A stretch of 64,000 nt of DNA, taken from Cellulomonas dongxiuzhuiae. Its GTDB lineage: Bacteria > Actinomycetota > Actinomycetes > Actinomycetales > Cellulomonadaceae. A program made the position numbers and the translations under genes. Numbering within the stretch: the stretch's first letter is position 1; the number at the start of each line of letters is the position of its first letter. Shown one piece after another: positions 59,154 through 64,000 of this stretch. The notes below the pieces were generated by a model. It had not been told where the DNA came from, searched no databases, and saw only the letters and a list, made by a program, of their open reading frames with translations. Where the stretch lies: the NCBI RefSeq assembly GCF_018623035.1, contig NZ_CP076023.1, forward strand, positions 1,364,001 through 1,428,000, written 5' to 3'.

Positions 59154-59935
59154 TGGAGGTCGTCATCGCAGCACCGGACGAGCTGGCGCGGCTGGCCGCG
59201 GACGCGGTCGAGCGGCTGCTCGTCGCGCGGCCCGACGCCGTGCTCGGCCTCGCCACGGGCTCCAGCCCGCAGCTCGTCTACGACGAGCTCGCACGCCGGC
59301 ACGCCGAGCGCGGGCTGTCCTTCGCCGGCGCGCGGGCGTTCCTGCTCGACGAGTACGTGGGCCTGCCGGCGGACCACCCGCAGCGGTACCGCAACGTCAT
59401 CGGCGCCGATCTCGTCTCGCGCGTCGACCTGCCGCCCGGTGCGGTGCACGGACCGGACGGTCTCGCGGTCGACCTGGAGGCGGCGTGCGCGGCCTACGAG
59501 GCGGCCATCGCGCGCGCGGGCGGCGTCGACCTGCAGCTGCTGGGCATCGGCACGGACGGCCACGTCGCGTTCAACGAGCCCGGCTCGTCGCTCGCGTCGC
59601 GCACCCGCATCAAGACGCTGACGCGCCAGACGCGGCAGGACAACGCCCGGTTCTTCGGCGACGACGCCGACGCGGTGCCCCGGCGCTGCCTCACGCAGGG
59701 CCTCGGGACGATCTCTGCCGCGCGGCACCTCGTGCTGCTGGCGACGGGGGTGGGCAAGGCGCAGGCCGTCCGGCAGCTCGTCGAGGGGCCCGTGAGCGCC
59801 CGCTGGCCTGCGACCGTGCTGCAGCTGCACCCGCACGTCACCGTGCTCGTGGACGAGCAGGCGGCGAGCCTGCTCGAGCTCGCCGACCACTACCGCGAGA
59901 CGTACGCGGACAAGCCCCCGTGGCAGGGCCTCTGA
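59153..59935 (+). CDS. nagB: Glucosamine-6-phosphate deaminase
   Basis: 260 residues. Characteristic motifs are VLGLATGSSPQLVYDELA, FLLDEYVGLPADHPQRYRN, VDLQLLGIGTDGHVAFNEPG (with the catalytic His of the ring-opening step), SRTRIKTLTRQTRQDNARFF and LTQGLGTISAARHLVLLATG. It converts glucosamine-6-phosphate to fructose-6-phosphate and ammonia, feeding glycolysis. It is the last gene of the uptake operon. nagA is not in the window, so GlcNAc use would need a deacetylase encoded elsewhere. Confidence 0.95.
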   Translation: MEVVIAAPDELARLAADAVERLLVARPDAVLGLATGSSPQLVYDELARRHAERGLSFAGARAFLLDEYVGLPADHPQRYRNVIGADLVSRVDLPPGAVHGPDGLAVDLEAACAAYEAAIARAGGVDLQLLGIGTDGHVAFNEPGSSLASRTRIKTLTRQTRQDNARFFGDDADAVPRRCLTQGLGTISAARHLVLLATGVGKAQAVRQLVEGPVSARWPATVLQLHPHVTVLVDEQAASLLELADHYRETYADKPPWQGL

Positions 59936-59974
59936 CGCCCTGGGCCCACCGGCGCGCTGCCGGCCGTCCCGGCG

Positions 59975-60337
59975 TCAGCCGAGCAGGGCGCCGCGGACGA
60001 GGTCGAGGGCCTCGTCCGTGGTCAGGCCGGCCGCACGGGCGGCGCGCACGTACGCCGCCGCGGCGTGGCGCGCCGTGACGTGCGCCGGTGCGGCGTCGTC
60101 GGCGACGACCGTCCCGCTGCGTCGCCGCGTGACGACGACGCCCGCGAGCTCGAGCTCGCGGAACGCCCGGGCCACGGTGCCGGGCGCGACGCCGAGGTCG
60201 GTGGCGAGCGCGCGGATGGTCGGCAGGCGGTCGCCGGGGCGCAGCCGGCCGGCTGCGACGTGCGCGACCACCTGCGTGCGGACCTGCTCGTAGACCGGCA
60301 CGCGGGAGGTGAGGTCGACCTCGACGTGCACGCTCAC
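59975..60337 (-). CDS. YtrA-subfamily GntR transcriptional regulator
   Basis: 120 residues: a winged helix of the GntR type (VPVYEQVRTQVVAHVAAGRL, LPTIRALATDLGVAPGTVAR, FRELELAGVVVTRRRSGTVV) and only a short C-terminal helix pair, as in the YtrA subfamily, which usually controls adjacent membrane or ABC proteins. GTG at 60337 overlaps the stop of the upstream membrane-protein gene as GTGA. A GTATCGATAC palindrome near the operon start is the likely operator. Confidence 0.92.
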   Translation of the reverse strand: MSVHVEVDLTSRVPVYEQVRTQVVAHVAAGRLRPGDRLPTIRALATDLGVAPGTVARAFRELELAGVVVTRRRSGTVVADDAAPAHVTARHAAAAYVRAARAAGLTTDEALDLVRGALLG

Positions 60338-61281
60338 GCCGGCACCACGGTCGGTGCGGCCGGTGCCGTCGCGCGGGACGCGCGCGCGAGGGCCACGCCC
60401 GTGATGGCGAGCGTCGCGACGAGGACCACCGGCGCGGCGACCAGGCCCGCGACGCCGAACGCCTGCGCGAGGGGGTCGGTCGACGTGGTCCACCCCTCGC
60501 CGACGTCGTAGCCGGAGGTGGCCGCGTTGCGCAGGGCGTTGCCGGTGACCAGGAGCACGCCCGCGAGCGTGCCGCCGACGACGAGCTGCACCGCCGCGAG
60601 GACGCGTCGCGCGCCGGCACGTCGCAGCCGGGTGTCGTCGGCGGTCGATACCTGCGCGACGGCGGGGCGGGAGGCGACGAGGTGCAGCGTGACGTAGGTC
60701 GCCACGAGCAGCACGAGGACCGCCGCGGCGATCGGGAGGCCGTACGCCGCACCGGGGTACGGGCCCGCACCGGAGGTCGAGTGCGCGTCCGGGCGCACCG
60801 TCACCGAGCGCCCGTCGGGGGCGGCGCTGAGCGCCGTCGCGAGCAGGACGGCCAGCAGCACGCCCGACCACACCAGGACGGTCCCGGCCAGCGCGCGCGG
60901 GGCGACGTCGCGGACGTCGCGGCGCGCGAGCGAGGCGCGCCGGACCGCCCCGGCAGGACGCGGCCACGTCCGCTCGCCGACGGCCGCGACGAGCAGCGCG
61001 ACGAGGCCCGCGAGAGCCGGTGCGCCACCGAGCAGGACCCCCTGGTCGGGCCCGAAGGGGATCGTCCGCGGCAGCGTCACGGCGACCAGCACGAGCGCCG
61101 CCCAGGACAGTCCCGCGACGAGCGCGGCGTGGCGACGGGCGCGTGCGTACGCGTCGGGCGACGTCTCGACCTCCGGGCCGCTGCCGGCCCCCGGGGGCGT
61201 GCGGGCCGTGACGACGGTCGCGACGATGGCCGCCAGCGCCACGAGGGGCAGCAGGACGAGGGGGAGGAGGAGCAGTCGCAC
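60334..61281 (-). CDS. Multi-pass membrane protein co-transcribed with GntR regulator
   Basis: 315 residues with about seven hydrophobic helices, starting LLLLPLVLLPLVALAAIVAT and ending ASRATAPAAPTVVPA. It has DUF1648-like traits (LPRTIPFGPDQGVLLGG near helix 3), but I cannot assign a family firmly. The regulator gene overlaps its stop, so it is probably controlled through the operator-like palindrome at 61308-61317. GTG at 61281 is the first codon before the leading hydrophobic helix. Confidence 0.75.
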   Translation of the reverse strand: MRLLLLPLVLLPLVALAAIVATVVTARTPPGAGSGPEVETSPDAYARARRHAALVAGLSWAALVLVAVTLPRTIPFGPDQGVLLGGAPALAGLVALLVAAVGERTWPRPAGAVRRASLARRDVRDVAPRALAGTVLVWSGVLLAVLLATALSAAPDGRSVTVRPDAHSTSGAGPYPGAAYGLPIAAAVLVLLVATYVTLHLVASRPAVAQVSTADDTRLRRAGARRVLAAVQLVVGGTLAGVLLVTGNALRNAATSGYDVGEGWTTSTDPLAQAFGVAGLVAAPVVLVATLAITGVALARASRATAPAAPTVVPA

Positions 61282-61307
61282 GTCGGGTCTCCGATCCGAT
61301 GGGCAAT

Positions 61308-61317
61308 GTATCGATAC
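61308..61317. promoter_or_regulatory. GTATCGATAC operator candidate
   Basis: A perfect 10-bp palindrome within the distinctly AT-richer stretch 61303-61332, 27 bases upstream of the membrane-protein GTG and between two divergent genes. GntR/YtrA-type regulators bind such palindromes near their own promoters. Confidence 0.6.
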
Positions 61318-61415
61318 TTTGACACATCTATCGCCGCGGAGGAAGCCCGTGACCGTGGGGCGCGACACGACCGCCCGCCACCAGGACGTCGGACCCGCGA
61401 CGTACGATGTTCGCC

Positions 61416-61799
61416 ATGAGTGAGCCGACCCCGCCGACAGGACCCGACGACCCGTTCGGCCCGCAGGGCGGCACCTCGCTCCTCGAGCGCACCGAGACCG
61501 ACGAGCAGGTCGAGCCGGGCGACCACGAGCGCTTCGCGCACTACGTGCGCAAGGAGAAGATCATGGAGTCCGCGATGACCGGCAAGCCGGTCATCGCCCT
61601 GTGCGGCAAGGTCTGGGTGCCCGGGCGGGACCCGAACAAGTTCCCCGTGTGCCCGGTGTGCAAGGAGGTCTACGACGGCCTGCGCGAGCCGCAGGACGGT
61701 GACGGCGGCTCCGGCGGTGGCGGAGGAGGCGGTCGCGGGTTCTTCGGCTTCGGACGGGGCAAGGGCTCCGGCTCCGGGTCCGGCGCGGGCGGCGCGTGA
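61416..61799 (+). CDS. DUF3039 family protein
   Basis: 127 residues. The conserved core HERFAHYVRKEKIMESAMTG with KPVIALCGKVWVPGRDP and FPVCPVCKEVYDGL contains three cysteines (LCGK, CPVC) likely to bind zinc. The C-terminus is a Gly/Ser-rich tail (about 95-127). This is DUF3039, widespread in Actinobacteria and of unknown function. Its stop overlaps the helicase start as GTGA, an arrangement that suggests joint action with it. Confidence 0.9.
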   Translation: MSEPTPPTGPDDPFGPQGGTSLLERTETDEQVEPGDHERFAHYVRKEKIMESAMTGKPVIALCGKVWVPGRDPNKFPVCPVCKEVYDGLREPQDGDGGSGGGGGGGRGFFGFGRGKGSGSGSGAGGA

Positions 61800-63601
61800 G
61801 CGCGGCCCGTCGGTCCGTCGCCTCCCTCAACACCCCCCAGCACCCCTCGACGTCGGCAGCGCAGCAGCTGCCGCCGGCGTTCCCCGCGCGTGCGCCGTGG
61901 GGAGCCGCGGGGAGTCTGCGGGCGTGGCAGGCGCAGGCCATCGACCTCTACCGCGAGCGCTCGCCGCGCGACTTCCTCGCCGTCGCGACGCCCGGCGCCG
62001 GCAAGACGACCTTCGCACTGCGCATCGCGACCGAGCTCCTGGAGTCGCGCGCGGTGCGCCGCGTCACCGTCGTGGCCCCCACCGAGCACCTGAAGAAGCA
62101 GTGGGCGGACGCCGCGGCGCGCGTGGGCATCCGGCTCGACCCCCGCTTCTCCAACGCCCAGGGACGGCACGGGGCGGGCTACGACGGCGTCGCCGTCACC
62201 TACGCGCAGGTCGCCAGCAAGCCCGCGCTCCACGCGGCCCGCACGACCGCCGAGCGCACGCTCGTCATCCTCGACGAGGTGCACCACGGCGGCGACGCGC
62301 TGTCCTGGGGTGACGCGGTCCGCGAGGCGTTCGAGGGCGCGACGCGCCGCCTCGCCCTGACGGGCACGCCGTTCCGCTCCGACACCGCCCCGATCCCGTT
62401 CGTCACCTATGCGCCGGACGCGCACGGGATCCGTCGCTCGCTCGCCGACTTCACCTACGCGTACGGCGACGCGCTGCGCGACCACGTCGTGCGGCCCGTC
62501 ATCTTCCTGTCGTACTCCGGGTCCATGCGGTGGCGCACCAAGGCAGGGGACGAGATCTCCGCACGCCTGGGCGAGCCGCTGACCAAGGACATGACGTCGC
62601 AGGCGTGGCGCACCGCGCTCGACCCCAACGGCGAGTGGATCCCCTCGGTGCTCGCGGCAGCGGACCGGCGGCTGACGGAGGTCCGCCGCACGGTCCCCGA
62701 CGCGGGCGCCATGATCATCGCGACCGACCAGACCGACGCCCGCGCGTACGCGGGGCACCTGGCGCGCCTCACGGGGCAGTCGCCCGTCGTCGTGCTGTCC
62801 GACGACGACGGCGCGAGCGACCGGATCGAGGAGTTCGCCGAGGGTGACGCCCGGTGGCTCGTCGCGGTGCGCATGGTGTCGGAGGGCGTGGACGTGCCCC
62901 GGCTGGCCGTGGGCGTGTACGCGACCAGCACCGCCACACCCCTGTTCTTCGCGCAGGCCGTCGGACGGTTCGTGCGCGCGCGTCGACGCGGCGAGACGGC
63001 GTCCGTCTTCCTGCCCAGCGTCCCGCAGCTGCTCGAGCTGGCGGCCACCCTGGAGATCGAGCGCGACCACGCCCTCGACCGGCCGACGAACGGCTCCGAG
63101 GACCCCGAGGCCGACCTCCTGGCGCTCGCCGAGCGTGCGGAGAAGAGCGCGGACGCCGTCGGTTCGGACGGTGTCGCGGGGACCTTCGAGGCGCTCGAGG
63201 CGCAGGCGTCGTTCGACCGCGTCCTGTTCGACGGCGGCGAGTTCGGCACCGGCGCGGAGGTCGGCTCGGACGAGGAGCTCGACTTCCTCGGGCTGCCCGG
63301 GCTGCTCGACGCGGACCAGGTGACGACGCTCCTGCGGCAGCGGCAGGCGGACCAGCAGGGGGCCCGGCGGGCCCGGGGGCAGGCCGAGCCCGACGTGATG
63401 GACCACCGCAAGCAGGCCGAGCTCCGCAAGGAGCTGGCCCAGCTGGTGGGCGCGTGGGCGCGGCGCAGCAGTCAGCCGCACGCGACCGTCCACGCCGAGC
63501 TGCGCCGGCGGTGCGGCGGGCCCGAGGTCGCGGTGGCCGCGCCGGACCAGCTCGCGGCCCGGATCGCGATGCTGCGCGGTTGGTTCGTCGGCAAGCGCTG
63601 A
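61796..63601 (+). CDS. DEAD/DEAH-type superfamily 2 helicase
   Basis: 601 residues. The helicase motifs are Q-like SLRAWQAQAIDLY, Walker A VATPGAGKTTFAL (motif I), VVAPTEHLKKQW (Ia), LDEVHHGGDALSW (II, DEVH), LTGTPFRS (III), AMIIATDQTDARAY, VRMVSEGVDVPRLAVGVYAT (V) and QAVGRFVRARRRGE (VI). The C-terminal 180 residues are charged and partly coiled. It belongs to the SSL2/RAD25-like (COG1061) group; its substrate is not known. GTG overlaps the DUF3039 stop. Confidence 0.92.
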   Translation: MSAARRSVASLNTPQHPSTSAAQQLPPAFPARAPWGAAGSLRAWQAQAIDLYRERSPRDFLAVATPGAGKTTFALRIATELLESRAVRRVTVVAPTEHLKKQWADAAARVGIRLDPRFSNAQGRHGAGYDGVAVTYAQVASKPALHAARTTAERTLVILDEVHHGGDALSWGDAVREAFEGATRRLALTGTPFRSDTAPIPFVTYAPDAHGIRRSLADFTYAYGDALRDHVVRPVIFLSYSGSMRWRTKAGDEISARLGEPLTKDMTSQAWRTALDPNGEWIPSVLAAADRRLTEVRRTVPDAGAMIIATDQTDARAYAGHLARLTGQSPVVVLSDDDGASDRIEEFAEGDARWLVAVRMVSEGVDVPRLAVGVYATSTATPLFFAQAVGRFVRARRRGETASVFLPSVPQLLELAATLEIERDHALDRPTNGSEDPEADLLALAERAEKSADAVGSDGVAGTFEALEAQASFDRVLFDGGEFGTGAEVGSDEELDFLGLPGLLDADQVTTLLRQRQADQQGARRARGQAEPDVMDHRKQAELRKELAQLVGAWARRSSQPHATVHAELRRRCGGPEVAVAAPDQLAARIAMLRGWFVGKR

Positions 63602-63857
63602 CCTCCCGGAGGCTCCACGCGGGCGCCGCCGTCTCAGCATGCGGACGATGAGAATCGCATGAAATCGCAGGGCAGCGCACTGGACACGTGACCACATACC
63701 AGTGCTGGACGGTCGCGCAAGTCGACCGTTCAGCGTGCCGAACCGGGCCGGGACTGCCAGGCTCATCCCCGACACAAACCCGGTCCGGGTACCCCCGGGC
63801 CGAACCCGGAGCCTGGCGGCCCACGTGCCGCCGGCGTTCGCACGAAAGAGGTGTTAC

Positions 63858-64000
63858 ATGCCGTCCTGGCTCATCCTCATCCTTGTCGGTGTCGTCCTCG
63901 TCATCCTTGGCGTCGCGACCAACATCGGCCAGTTCCTCATCTGGATCGGCGTCATCGTGCTGGTCGTCAGCCTCATCCTCGGCCTGGTGGGCCGCGGTCG
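63858..64000 (+). CDS. Small hydrophobic membrane protein, cut by window edge
   Basis: The 47 visible codons read MPSWLILILVGVVLVILGVA, TNIGQFLIWIGVIVLVVSL, then ILGLVGRGR: two membrane helices joined by a short turn. GAGGTG lies just upstream of ATG 63858. Small two-helix proteins of this sort are common in actinobacteria and of unknown role. The reading frame continues past position 64000. The preceding 256 bases hold no gene and must contain its promoter. Confidence 0.75.
   Translation, partial: MPSWLILILVGVVLVILGVATNIGQFLIWIGVIVLVVSLILGLVGRG

Noticed and set aside
59932-59978. CTGACGCC/GGCGTCAG inverted repeat between nagB and the GntR gene as terminator
   Set aside because: Only 8 bp with a long loop, and both arms include stop codons; may be chance.

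Overview
The window is about 74% GC by eye, with dense GTG starts and many 4-base start/stop overlaps. Its tmRNA encodes the tag ADSNRTDFALAA. Together with secreted ricin-type-module polysaccharidases, CUT1 sugar transport without a local ATPase, NnrD and DUF3039, this points to a Cellulomonas-like actinobacterium (Cellulomonadaceae); the genus is an inference. No IS element, prophage, CRISPR array or tRNA was seen.

Layout. The left edge carries the N-terminal part of an ATP-dependent DNA ligase (1-757, minus). 1.1-12.1 kb is an accessory, secretion-oriented region. It holds a 1386-residue secreted polymorphic toxin (ALF repeats, alanine-rich coiled coils, Hint domain, about 108-residue C-terminal toxin) with an overlapping immunity gene, a secreted orphan, and three tandem trypsin-fold proteins. 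All three have Ser at the catalytic His position and Ala at the catalytic Ser position, and each carries a different C-terminal repeat module. A possible fourth, mostly deleted copy and a small membrane protein follow. The tmRNA gene ssrA is at 12256-12619, and a HEPN-like accessory gene with a probable 5' frameshift lies just behind it.

13.9-31.4 kb is mostly chromosomal backbone: a flavoprotein, a CPBP protease/histidine kinase/response regulator/DUF2891 operon with a collapsed second copy beside it, glutaminase, a nucleotidyltransferase, a methyltransferase, a PD-(D/E)XK nuclease-like protein, a ricin-module GH43 enzyme, a DoxX-like protein, an SDR, RlmC, a luciferase-like oxidoreductase, a hydrolase and a small membrane protein.

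31.4-50.6 kb holds a NYN-domain protein, a ThrE-like exporter, a LolA-like/ABC operon divergent from an OmpR-type two-component system, two hydrolases, a DHA2 MFS pump, the Pfs-LuxS methyl-cycle/AI-2 pair, a phosphatase-NnrD operon, a DNA glycosylase, a STAS protein, an S4 protein and glucose-6-phosphate isomerase.

50.7-64 kb starts with a small membrane protein and a ricin-module PL3 pectate lyase, then a PfkB kinase and an amino-sugar locus (ROK repressor, binding protein, two permeases, ROK kinase, NagB). It ends with a YtrA-like GntR operon, the DUF3039-helicase pair and a small membrane protein cut by the right edge. The GH43 and PL3 genes are about 28 kb apart but share the same N-terminal carbohydrate-binding module and two identical or near-identical upstream motifs, which suggests one plant-cell-wall regulon. 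The uptake locus has its own candidate CRP-type and ROK-type sites.
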